A stretch of 64,000 nucleotides of DNA, from contig NW_022985184.1 of NCBI RefSeq assembly GCF_010093535.1, forward strand, positions 771,993-835,992. Direction: 5' to 3'. A program made the translations under genes and the position numbers. The notes under the pieces are model-generated. The model had not been told where the DNA came from. It was given only the letters and a program-made list of their open reading frames with translations, and searched no databases. The DNA is from Lindgomyces ingoldianus. Taxonomy: Eukaryota > Ascomycota > Dothideomycetes > Pleosporales > Lindgomycetaceae. Shown in pieces: positions 34,110 to 45,500 of the stretch (position 1 is the first letter of the stretch; each line of letters starts with the position of its first letter).

Positions 34110-34322
34110 GAATTAGTGCGCAGTAACAGACCAAGTTTGGGTTGGTTAACTTGATATGAGAAAAGGGACTGATTATATCATCTCGTCTCCCTAGGCCTCT
34201 AAGATCGCACAATCCGATCCGTTGAGTGGGATTCAGTACTATTCAGTAGGCTCCAAGACCATTACAAAATCATGGAGTACGCCTGCTCTTCTCTATACAC
34301 ATTTCGGACTGTTCCTTTCTTT

Positions 34323-35235
34323 CTACGTTATCGTCATCCCAACCTCTCCCTGCGCAACGTCACCGTAGCAAAAATATGCCATAGCCAACACTTCATCATT
34401 CACCAGATATTCCCCTTCACATTCGGGCCGGGCGGGGCATAATACCCACCATACCCCTTCCAATAGCGGCCATCTGAGAACCATACCTTGGTAGTCTCTA
34501 ATGAGGCCTAATATCCGGGGGGTGTGTTGGAATATCTGCATCATCCGAGTAGCCAAGTCAGGAAAGAAGCGATAGTAGACATCACTCAACCGTAGCGCAG
34601 CGAAGTATACCGAAGGTGCTGAGATAGATCGACACGGAAAAGAGGAGAAGAATAATGATAATAGGAGTATCTAGGCTCAACAACACCACTGAATGAGAGT
34701 CGTCAAAGAAAACACCCTCTTAGTCCTTCGACGGCGGTCTTTTTTTCCCGACAGTATTCCTATACCAATTCACTAAAACCCGAAGCTTACTTGACTTACT
34801 ATTTCGTATCACATACCTGCTTTGATTCATGAAGTCCGTCATATCCCAGAAGGTCCTTTGAATGGGAGGCTATCGATCGGGTCGTTGCTTTCCCCCAGTG
34901 TGTCTTTTCCTTTCGTTTAGTATCAATTCTAGAGCAAAAAGTAAGTGCTCTCTCTCGTACAGGTACTGAACCCAAGGTAGTGTCCAACTTTTACCTATCA
35001 TAACCCAGTCTTTAGGGGCGTAGTTGGTGTATTGGTGCTCTAGGTAATGCTTCCGATAGCTCGAACAGAGATCATCTCAGATCCCGTTAATAAAGGTATC
35101 CGAGACCGTACTGCTTCATCCCAATGATTCTGGGGGTATGATAGAAACCAACTGGGTAGGGAATCAGGACTAGAAGACATCCTTTTCATTACCTCAAATC
35201 TAGCAATGTATGTAGAGAATCCTTCGTCCTCAGCA
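34323..35235 (-). pseudogene. Decayed gene of unknown function
   Basis: Three protein-like segments follow one another on the minus strand. The first, about 35235-35080, reads LWDIAEDEGFSTYIARFE and onwards to IPLLTGSEM. After a one-base shift the second, about 35085-34820, reads YRKHYLEHQYTNYAPKDW and onwards to WDMTDFMNQS. It is broken by TAG at 34870-34872; after a GTATGT..TTTTAG intron the reading meets TAA at 34720-34722. The third, from a CTCAG acceptor near 34620 to the stop at 34323-34325, reads SVYFAALRLSDVYYRFFPDL and onwards to YGDVAQGEVGM. Segment quality and shared direction argue for one ancestral gene. The TAG and TAA can each be CAG or CAA changed at CpA. I do not recognise the family. 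Confidence 0.55.
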
Positions 35236-35437
35236 ATATCCCACAGTGGCCGTTAACATGCCGTAGATTGGGCTGCAGGTTTCGGATTGGCCGTATGTAT
35301 CCCCAACCCGGATCCAATACCGTAATTTGCTTCTACCGCTTCTTCTTTGCAGCCTCATCCATGCACAATCCGACATCTCCCATCTGGAAACCCATGTGCT
35401 CCCAACCAACACTATCCCAAACCTACGGTCCCCCCTC

Positions 35438-35797
35438 TCAATCAAGAACTTCAAAATACACCCCCCAATGCCCCTTACACTGTGGATTAAATCCCCTCCC
35501 ACACCTAGTACACCTACTCCCACATCCCATATATTCCCCCACCTCCATTACATACCTACATCCACCACACAGAACAGCCTTCACATCTCTTTGCTCCTTA
35601 CCCCAAACTTTAGGATCATGGCTTTCCAATTCGTTATGGCAGGAGATGCACGCGTAGAATTTATTGCAGCAGGCGTGTTTGATGGCGATAATATCGAGGG
35701 AAGTGTTGTAGTGTTTACATTGCGTCAGCGGGGTTATGGAGTGGCCGTATATTAGGGTCTTATCTGGGATTGGGAATGGGGATGGAGATGGAGCCAT
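35438..35797 (-). CDS. CHY-type zinc-finger protein (small, single domain)
   Basis: Single exon, 119 aa from the ATG at 35797. An upstream in-frame ATG at 35932 would add 45 residues of unremarkable sequence; the shorter start is chosen because the family begins close to the domain. The domain starts with YGHSITPLTQCKHYNTS and has a C-x-H, then CC and CxxCH pairs, then CGGCRYVM and GCGSRCTRCGRGFNPQC. This is the CHY zinc finger, as in yeast Hot13 and the N-terminus of RCHY1. Single-domain fungal members are poorly studied; Hot13 acts in mitochondrial intermembrane-space import. The function here is inferred only at family level. Confidence 0.87.
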   Translation of the reverse strand: MAPSPSPFPIPDKTLIYGHSITPLTQCKHYNTSLDIIAIKHACCNKFYACISCHNELESHDPKVWGKEQRDVKAVLCGGCRYVMEVGEYMGCGSRCTRCGRGFNPQCKGHWGVYFEVLD

Positions 35798-36701
35798 TGT
35801 TTTTTGGATAGGAAGGTCGATGCTGAAGTGGTTTTGAAGTTTAGAGATGGTGAGGGAAATGAAGCTAGGACGAAATCGGGATGGTTTGACAACTTCATCC
35901 CTCCAGCATTGCTGCGGAAAGAAGCTCAACATTATCTACACCAGATTAAATGGCTATGTCACTCTACGTAAGCGCTACGACATATATACACATACATACG
36001 CTGTCTATGTAACTGCGTTTCTCATCTTACCAAACGCGTCACATTTCACGCTTACGCACCCACCCCAAGATTTGAGAAAATATCAAATACCTGCAGTCTA
36101 ACCCAAGAATCCCGAATTGGCATCACGGTAAGACCAAGTTGGGAAGCAAACACTCCTTACCTGTGATCTTACCTATACCGTACAAAAGAGATGCACTTAA
36201 TTGTCTGGCGCTCACGATTGCAAGCATCCATACTTACATACCTACCGCCAGAGAAAAATGGTTCCGAAACAAAAGCCCGATTAAGGAAGCCAAGGTAGTA
36301 AAACATGCAAAGAAATTCACCTTTGCCCTACCCATCCTCTCTGTTACCATTCTCCCCCATTTTTGCCACGTAAAGAGTCCGAGAGGGTGTTGAGGGCTTG
36401 TCTGGATTAAAGCGTAGTCAAACCGAGCCATGGAATGTCGAGCCAAAGTAATCGAGATGGGAAATGCCGATCTGGAAGAGCTGTGTCTGCATGGTGAAGC
36501 CGTAAATCGCATGCTTACCCTGCTTACCATGTCGAATGGGAGACAGGAAACAAACCTCCGGAAACATTTTGTCGTTTTAGAATGAAGCGTTGTCGTTCGA
36601 CCGCTTACCCTTGTAGACGAAAGGGAAAGAGCTGTGAGGGCAGAAAGGAAGTACCGTTTGACAAACCAATGCGAGAATGTACGAGTGCAAGTCGGGGAAG
36701 C
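35798..36701. other. Intergenic region
   Basis: 904 bp between the start of the CHY gene and the 3' end of U1-70K, both on the minus strand. It contains the CHY promoter and the U1-70K 3' UTR. No gene is seen. Confidence 0.4.
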
Positions 36702-38051
36702 TCAATACTGCCTGCGCCGTTGTCGTGAGTCGTCGTAGCCTTCCCCTTCGTATCCGCGCTTGCGTGAGCCATGGCTGTCGTCGCGTCCGCCATACCCACC
36801 TTCACGGTCTCGGTCTCGGTAGCTTCCGCGATCCTTACCAAGTGGCTCCAGGTTCGCGCCGCTGGATCCACGGTCGCCGTATCCGCGTCTGTCGTCTCCA
36901 TATCCACGGCGACCACCGCCACCTTCACCGAAACCACCGCCAAATCCTCCTCGACCTCCACGCGGGCCGGCTGGAGCTCCTTCGGGTGCACCGAATCCGT
37001 TGGACTGGTATCCGATGCCGCTTCTGCCTCCGCCATACCCACTTCCACCTCGAGGGCCGCCGTACCCGCCGCGGAACCCTCGATCCCCGCCAAAGCCTCG
37101 ATCTCCTCCAAAACCACCACGGCCACCTCGGAAGCCGCCCCCGAATCCACCGCGACCACCGAAGCCGCCTGGACCAGCCGGGGGTCCGAAGTTTCCAGGA
37201 CCGGCGGGACGGGCTGGCGGACCCCTTGTGAGGCCACGTCCACCGAGTCCACCGCCAAAGCGACGTGGTCGCCACCCTGAGACAGTGCGACCGCGTTCCA
37301 CGTCTACGACGAGGCGTCGATCCCTAATTTTAATACCATCTGTATCTTTGTAGGCCGCTACACAATTAGAGCGAAAGGCGCTCATGTCAGTCTCACTGCA
37401 GATTCATATACAGGAAAGAAGAGGGTGGGGGAAGTTACCTTTCATGTCTTGGTCGCGTTCATAAACGATGAAGGCATATCCACGTTTGCGCTTCTTGGGC
37501 GGCGCGCTTTGCGGAGCGGTGACGTCTTCAACAATTCGTATCTGTAAGTTGTCAGCTTTTCTATCCTGGTCGTAAGGGATTGTGATTCTGTACCCGTTCA
37601 ATGGGACCAAAGCGCCCAAACTCCTTCTCGAGATCGTTTTGGGTTGTGCCATATGCCAATCGCGCGACGAACAATGTCTTGTACGCATCGCCTTGTGCCT
37701 TTGGGTCTTCCTTCGGATTATCTACTCACCAGTCAGCTTCACAAGACGGATAAAGACAGGGGGTGGGGGGGTTTATAGTGTGCACATACAATGCTTAGAT
37801 GCCTCAGTGACAAGTTTCTCCTGCTTCTCCTTCTTCTCTTGCTTCTTGCGATCGCGAATCTGGAGCCAGCTATCCGTCGGGATATAATGGTCCTGATCTT
37901 TGTACTCCTTAAGCGCTTGCATGTACTGTCCAAGCCCCGATATCTTAGGCGTGTGTCGATCTGCAGGAGCATGGTCCATGGGCGCCACCCATCGCAGCGG
38001 TGGGCGCGGCGCGAAGAGCGCAAGGAGCGCTGGTGGTAGCTTGTCCGTCAT
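36702..38051 (-). CDS. snp1: U1 snRNP 70 kDa protein (U1-70K, Snp1)
   Basis: Four exons on the minus strand, 38051-37790, 37721-37594, 37541-37439 and 37357-36702, giving 382 aa. The N-terminus ([18 protein letters not shown]) and the [19 protein letters not shown] segment are the U1-70K signature. The RRM follows, with RNP2 (LFVARL) and RNP1 (KRGYAFIVY). Then comes [20 protein letters not shown], the conserved end of the RNA-binding region. The last 170 residues are Gly/Arg-rich (RGG and GGFGG repeats), ending in RQRRRQY. The protein binds stem-loop I of U1 snRNA and helps recognise 5' splice sites. The antisense frames over the Gly-rich exon are shadows. Divergent from mL43. Confidence 0.95.
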
Positions 38052-38333
38052 CGTAGATTAAGGGGCAGAAATGAAAACCAGGATAAAGGAGGGTGAAGAA
38101 GACGACAGAAAAATGTCTGTCGAAATGGATGGGGGAGTTGTGATGAAGAAAGTAAAGGTATTGAGATTGACGTCGAGGGAAGATGAGAAGGAGTCGGGAT
38201 TGGGGGTAGGCTTGGCGCGTTTGCCTTGCGTTCGCTTATGTCACGAATAAGTCACGTGATGTAGGTGAAATCGCGAAAAGTTCGGGAGTGAGCATGCTGC
38301 ACTGAGTACTCCTCCACAGCAAACGACGCCAAT
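38052..38333. promoter_or_regulatory. Divergent promoter of U1-70K and mL43, with TCACGTGA
   Basis: 282 bp between the two start codons. A palindromic TCACGTGA lies at 38252-38259, 75 bp before the mL43 ATG. In fungi this E-box is frequent upstream of mitochondrial and ribosomal genes; binding here is inferred. Confidence 0.5.
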
Positions 38334-38797
38334 ATGCCTCTGTCTGCAATCAGAACGGTGGCAAAGCCCCAGGTAAACCTTAATTGATCTCCTAGCCTTG
38401 TACTAGATTTGACTTCCTCCAGAACGGCGTCGGTGCTTTCATTCTGCAATGTAAACGCCTCGACTTCCACTACTGCGACTGGGCCGGCTCCTCACGGGGC
38501 ATGAAGAAATTCATCAAAACCAACCTCGCCATCTTCGCTAAACGCAATCCGCAAATCGAAATTACCGTTTCACCGCGTCCGAATAAGCACCCCGTCATAA
38601 TAGGCCACTATATCAACGGTCGCCAGAAGGCCATTTGCGTGAGAAATATGACAAATAATGAGGTGAAGCAGAAGGCGGATTTGCTAAGACATGCGAGTGG
38701 AGAGAAGCTGCAGCGATTGAATAAGCCAGTAATGAGTTTGAATGAGAGTGTGAGAGGCATTTGGAGTCCATTCCACGGAACGAAGATACAGATATAG
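38334..38797 (+). CDS. mrpl51: Mitochondrial large-subunit ribosomal protein mL43 (MRPL51)
   Basis: Two exons, 38334-38372 and 38423-38797, giving 137 aa. The intron has GTAAAC and CAG ends. The joined protein begins MPLSAIRTVAKPQNGVGAFI and carries the L51/S25/CI-B8 thioredoxin-like fold: CDWAGSSRGMKKFI, then IEITVSPRPNKHPVIIGHYI and GRQKAICVRN. Length and motifs match fungal mL43. It is a core component of the mitochondrial large ribosomal subunit. The gene converges with triosephosphate isomerase, 342 bp apart. Confidence 0.93.
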
Positions 38798-39139
38798 CAG
38801 GGATTGACAAAGATGGATTGGGTGAGGATGAGAGGTGTGAAATAAAGAATAGAGAGAGTACTATGCTCTGCTACGATGTTAGGCCTCTCGGCCACGGCTT
38901 GGTGGATTACACTGGCATTGAAGGCGCATTGGGACGGGTATGTACAGCAAATGTACAATTATTGTATGATTCAGTGGCAGTTCTCCAAGCACATGGATGA
39001 TATTCATTTGTTTCTTCTTTCGTCTATCAAGTGGGTTTTTGAGCCAGGTAATGTTAGTCTTGATATCGCTTGCCCTGCAGCTTCTCATCCACATTTCCCC
39101 AATGTCAACCCCTTAGAGTCGAGCGTCGCTGCCATGGAT
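38798..39139. other. Intergenic region between convergent genes
   Basis: 342 bp with the 3' UTRs of mL43 and triosephosphate isomerase. No gene is seen. Confidence 0.45.
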
Positions 39140-40175
<1,036 letters not shown>

Positions 40176-41571
40176 CTTGAAGAATTGTCAATTAATGTCA
40201 ATTGAAAGTAGTGTTTGATTAAAAGTGTGAAATTTGATGTGGTGTTGAAGGAGGTGGAAGTCGATGTGGTGCGATGCGTTGTTGAGCTCCCACAAAAAGT
40301 TTGGCGGGGGAGGGGCTCTTTGATGATCTCGGGCTGTGAGGTTTCGGCGAGCTTCGGAATTGCTTTTTCTTAGGACCGTGGGAGAAAGGAAAAGCAAACG
40401 CTACGCAGGAATTTGGTCTATCAGAGCGAATATGCGTTTCGATGGCCTTGTGATGCGTCTTTTATTCCATAAAGCTCTCAGAATTTCCGCAGTCAGCCCC
40501 GAAAAGGTACTCCTCCCTCTATACTAGAAGCCCCAAAGCTCCAAAGCTACGTCATATTTAGTCAATGTTTCAATAATGGGGAGATAGTGTACTTCCGAAG
40601 CTCAGTCATTTGAGCCATTTCGTCCTGTATTATTAGAAGATAGGCAAGAATTGCTTGATTAGGTCACGTGCCACGATGAGCCCCATCAAGATCCTAACTC
40701 CAACATCCACCACGCCACGGCCTTTCCCTATTATTTATCAACCCAAACAGACCTGGCTCGGGCAAGTTCTGTTAGGCAAGCAATTACCACACTTGACATA
40801 GTGTAGTGTTTAATGAAGCCTTGCAATGTCCCGTTTTCTGCCTTTTCGGTCCTTCCATACAATTTTCATTCCAAACCAATGTTACAAACGCATCACTACA
40901 CCATACGGCCTAGCCTCGCCTGCAATTATGTCTAAAATGGGGGTTAGATCTTGTCATTGAGTTTGCACTATGTTTTGGCTTCCAAACCCTCTTTATTCAC
41001 ATCAAATTATGTCACATCCTTCTGCGCTTCATATATAGTTCGACATCCAGTTCCAACATCGAGCGCAGCCTCCAAACTCTCCTTCATACCGCTACATAAA
41101 ATCGACAAACATTCAACCAGACCATTATTTCGCAGAATTATGTAATACTTTGTTCAATTAAACACCAGACTTTTGTTTGTGGAAGTTCGGCTTTCTTTCA
41201 GTCGCCTCCAAACTTTGACCCTTCTTTGTCTTGTATGCCCAATTTCTCTAGTCTCATGGTATCTTTTGGTATCTACCCTCAGTCCGATAATGTAGACCGC
41301 AGGATTGTCTCTTTACAGATCCGCATCGAATTATTATAATTAACTGACATGTGGCCCTTACCAAGAAACCACTCCAGAAAAACAAAGATGGGCAGCAAGA
41401 GGACAATAGAAGAGACTCAAAAGGTGAGCCCATTCTAGAATAAGTACCGTTCTGGCAAGTTGGAGTCGACGTTCACGTCTTTGGAAAGTTGAGAAAATTG
41501 AAGCGTATTTGCACGCGGCAGATGCCAAAAAGATATAAATAAAATTCATTGCCAATCCCCGCGGAGAAGCT
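40176..41571. other. Gene-free stretch upstream of triosephosphate isomerase
   Basis: 1.4 kb. Nearest the gene is its promoter, with an E-box at 40665-40670 and AT/CT-rich stretches. The rest shows no coding potential. Confidence 0.4.
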
Positions 41572-42075
41572 CTACAGCGAAAATTCTGGAAAGTCATTAA
41601 GCAAAACAAGCTCAAAATCCAGCCAGACTAATCCGTGTACTGAAGACCGCATTTTTTGGATGCTTGAGCACGCAGAACTTATGAGCTGCTCCAGGTTCAA
41701 ATTATGAAGGACTTTTGGATAGGTGGGCGACTTCATGAGAGGCCCTTCGATGAACACTGACAGACGATCAAGCTGAGGCATGTTGTTGTGGAGTGTGTAA
41801 CGGGCGGGACAAGTTTTGTCTTTGCCGCGCACATTGATTTCGCTCCCGGAATTGGAAATACAGGTGGACGGGATCATCTCCTCAGGTATTCTAGTATTTG
41901 TATGATCCAGAGGTCCATAGGTAAGTTGGCCTTTATCGCGAGAAAGCGTAATATCCTGTCCGCTAAGAGTGCACTCCAATATGTGTAAGCGAAGTTCAGG
42001 AAGCAGGTTAGGAAGTTTGCATTGCGGGTAGGTTGGACTTTCCCATGTTATGCAAAGAGCACGAGAACGATTCCT
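41572..42075 (-). pseudogene. Fragment resembling a fungal 2EXR/F-box-like protein, gene structure unresolved
   Basis: The minus-strand frame is open for 168 codons from a possible acceptor (CTTACAG at 42082-42076) to a TAG at 41572-41574. It contains LPNLLPELRLHILECTLSG, similar to the LPPELRxxIW segment at the start of 2EXR/F-box-like fungal proteins. The rest (IPEEMIPSTCISN, MPQLDRLSVFIEGPL) looks protein-like. There is no good ATG in frame. A 56-codon ATG frame lies upstream on the same strand (42298-42131). It may be an old, partly lost gene or an undetected multi-exon gene. Confidence 0.35.
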
Positions 42076-42520
42076 CTGTAAGGAGTTAAGGATAGAACGA
42101 TGGAATACCAGGTATGTAGGATTGCTGGCCCTATTTCTCTTCTTTTTTGCCCTCTTGCGCTTTAGGTCTTTCTAATGATTTTTCAGCTAGATGGAGAAGG
42201 GGCGAATCCCCCACTCTAAATTCTAGCGACACCCGAAGCAAAGTGCAAGGAAGACACAGAAGATTAGTCCGAAGATCGTCTGGAATATGGCTTCGCATGA
42301 TCCTATATCTAGATTGGTTCTTTCATGAGCGCTTCTATGCATTTTGAAAAGAGTTGAAGAGGTGTCGTAGAATTAGAGACGCCTCCAACGCCACGTTCAT
42401 ATGCTAGGTTAAACAAGTGGTTGATTCATCAGGATATGAGAATAAGCAATTGGCAGTTTAATTTTATTCGCAGAACGTAAACTAGAGCTCATTTCCAAGT
42501 ATCTTTTGCACGCGCTCAAC

Positions 42521-45500
42521 TTACTCCTCTCCCTCTCCCTCTCTCCCCTCAACCCATGTTCTCTCAAGCACCGCCACCTTTTCCACACCCTTCATGTTCC
42601 CTACACTCACCTCCCAATCCCTCCATTTCCTAAACAATCCCTCACCCCTTCTCTTCTTAAGCTTGCTTTTGGTCATCCTCTCAAACAAACCCCTCACATT
42701 CTCCTGGCCACCATGCGCAATCTCCAAAGACAGATACATATCCCAAATATCACCCTTCTTGGGCCAAGCGCTAACCAAGCCCTCAAATATCGTTCGGCCA
42801 CGCTCAGGATCACCATTCGGAGACTTGAATTCGAGAGCTGCGAATTTGGAGGTGAGATAGCGGTGCTGGTGTTCTGGAACGGACTGTGTAGCTCGAGGAA
42901 GAAGGGCACGGGCACGTGCTGGAGAGGAGGGTTGGAGGGTGGACATCAGGAAGGCGGCGTAGGAGAGCCAGAGCTGTGGATTCTGGGTGAGGGATTTGTT
43001 TTTCATCATGGTTTGGTATATGGAGTCTGCTTTCTGTTCCAATAGTTAGGCTCAAATGTCAGGAATAGGGGCCGAGGGGGGGGCTTACATCTAGCTTGCC
43101 TGATGAGATATAAATTTTAATCATCCTCTCATGAATCTCTCTTGCATCATTGAACTGACGCGCCTCATTGAAAACCTCCCCTACGACATCATCATTGCTG
43201 AAATCGTTCTCTAGATGCAGCAGCGCGGTCCAGACGTCGCATCTCTCTTTTTCTTCTCTCGGATTCATAGTTGCGAGAGCTCGACGAGCAATTTGCCGCG
43301 CCTTCTCAATCTCGTTCAATTCACGCTGGAAAACCATGTAGCGGACCCATAGCTCAGCGCTATTGGGTTGACCGAGGAGAAGTCGTTCGTAGTCTGCGAC
43401 GGATTGGGGCCCTCGGGCGTCGAGATCGCCGGTAAGATCCTCTTTAACGGTCGCTTTCTTGTGCCTCTTCTTTTTCTTGGTGGGTTCTTCGTCTGAAGAA
43501 TCGGGTGCTCGCTTTTGATCATCGAAGTCGAGAATTGCACCAGTCCAGTCGAATCCGGAGGTTTTCAGACCAAGGCTAAGAGAGCTTTCAGAAGGAAGGA
43601 CAGCTTCATCGATGTCAATGTTGTCCTGTATTTCAAAATCCCCGTCGCTTTCGGCACTTTGGATACTTCTGGTATCGACATCCTCATCGTTGTCGCCTTT
43701 ATTGGCTACGCTTGGCGCATCGTCCAACTTTGCGTCATCTTCCTCCTTATCCTCGACATAAGAGTACTTCAATCCAAAGTTAACCCTCCTCTTCTCCAGG
43801 CTAACTGACAAAACTCGAGCTTTGACAGCATCTCCTTCTTTGTACAGCTCCTTCACATTGTCGACCCTTCCATTCGCCATCTCAGAAGCGTGACACAGTC
43901 CACTAACATTGTTCGAATTGTCCACCACAATGAAAACACCAAAGTCTTCAACCTTGCGCACTTTACCAGTAACAATCTGACCAACCTTCATGTCCTCAAA
44001 GGTGAGAGGAGGTACGTAGTCCTTCTCAAGGATTGACTTCTTCAAGCTCAGCTGCACACTCTTCGCGTTCGGATTGTTTGATATGACTTTCCCGGTTACG
44101 AGTTGATCGACCCGGAATCCAGCTTTCCAGTCCTTGATGAATGAGTCCGAAAGTTCACCGATCCGGACGTACGCATCAATGTGTGGGCCAAGGCGAACGA
44201 ACAAGCCATTGTCAGCGACACGCTTGATGAACCCTCGTACTACTTGGTTGATGTGAAGTTGTGACCTATGGGTGAAATCAGGGTCCTTGACCGGAAATGA
44301 CGAGCTGAGGACCTTGGACGGTCGAACTGATAGTCCGACCTTCTTGTTGGGAACATCAACCTCGATGACACAAACTCGGACCAGATCGCCAAGTTTGTAG
44401 TCAGAAGGGTTGGCGTTGTCGTAATTATCGGCTAGTTGTGGAAGATACACAGGTCCTGCGATATTTTCGTTGATATGGACGACGATCGAGGAATCATTCA
44501 CTTTCGTGACGCGAGCAGGTAACACTATCCCCTCCTTCAGATTCTCCAGAGTCAAAGATTTTGCGGAAGGGTTAGTTGCTGCAGTCAAGTCCAATCGGCC
44601 AGCGGCTATGTCAACTGCTTTCACACGGACCTTAAGGGCAGATCCAACTGGAAAATTCTCTTCTACATCAGACAGCAAAGACAAATCGTCGGAGAGATCC
44701 AAGAGCTCAATGCGCCCACGGACATTCGCCGAGATGTTTACCCAAACGCAGTGCTTATCAATATTGTTGATGAATGCGATAAAGGAAGATCCAGGTATGA
44801 TCTTGTCCAGGGTTAGAACATCAGCCTCGCTTGTCAGGTCTTCTTTGGTCTTTGCCGTAAGCTCAAAAGTAGGGACCCTTCCCTGTCGGTGACTGATAGG
44901 AAGGAAGCGATGATTTCTCGCATCGTGCATGCCAAGTACCTTGACTGAAACGATGTCGTTCATCTTGAATTGCTGTAGAGGATGCTTTTTGTCTTTGATA
45001 TCGGCCCATTTGTCGAATATTTCGGACGCAGATATTCTTCCCAGAACATTTTCAGCGAGTTGAACATTTAGTTGGGTGCTCTTGATTGAACGGATGCGGG
45101 CAGTGGTCAAGACTCCAAAAGAAAGGTCCGCAGTTGACTTGAGGTCCTTGTCAATTGCATTCACAGTAGCTTCTCCAGGACCGCCCATGATTTTCGATTT
45201 GCCTCCTGTATTTCCTAACGCATCTGCCTCCGATTTCATGGATAACCAGAAGCGGTTTTGACTCGGATCGATATGTGTCACTCGGGCCACAACTGACTGG
45301 TCTTTTCGGAGTCCAAAGTTAGGTGACTCAACCATGTCGTTCGACAGTTGCGATTTGTAGAGCAAACCAACGACCCTAGCCCCAAATTCAATGAACACTT
45401 TGTCTGGTGTGATTCCTCGAACGAAGCCATGTATGGTCTCGCCTTCCCTGATGTCTTCAAACCGTGTCACAAGTTTACCTGCTTGCGCGTCCTTTCGAAG

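Noticed and set aside
34640..34690. Hydrophobic segment (TPIIIILLLFSVSIYLS) in the decayed gene
   Set aside because: It is a pyrimidine-rich stretch ending in CTCAG and is better explained as the 3' end of an intron than as a membrane helix.
36605..37280. Several long frames on both strands over the U1-70K Gly/Arg-rich exon
   Set aside because: Repetitive GGN/CGN codons create open frames in all phases. Only the frame continuous with the RRM has conserved sequence.
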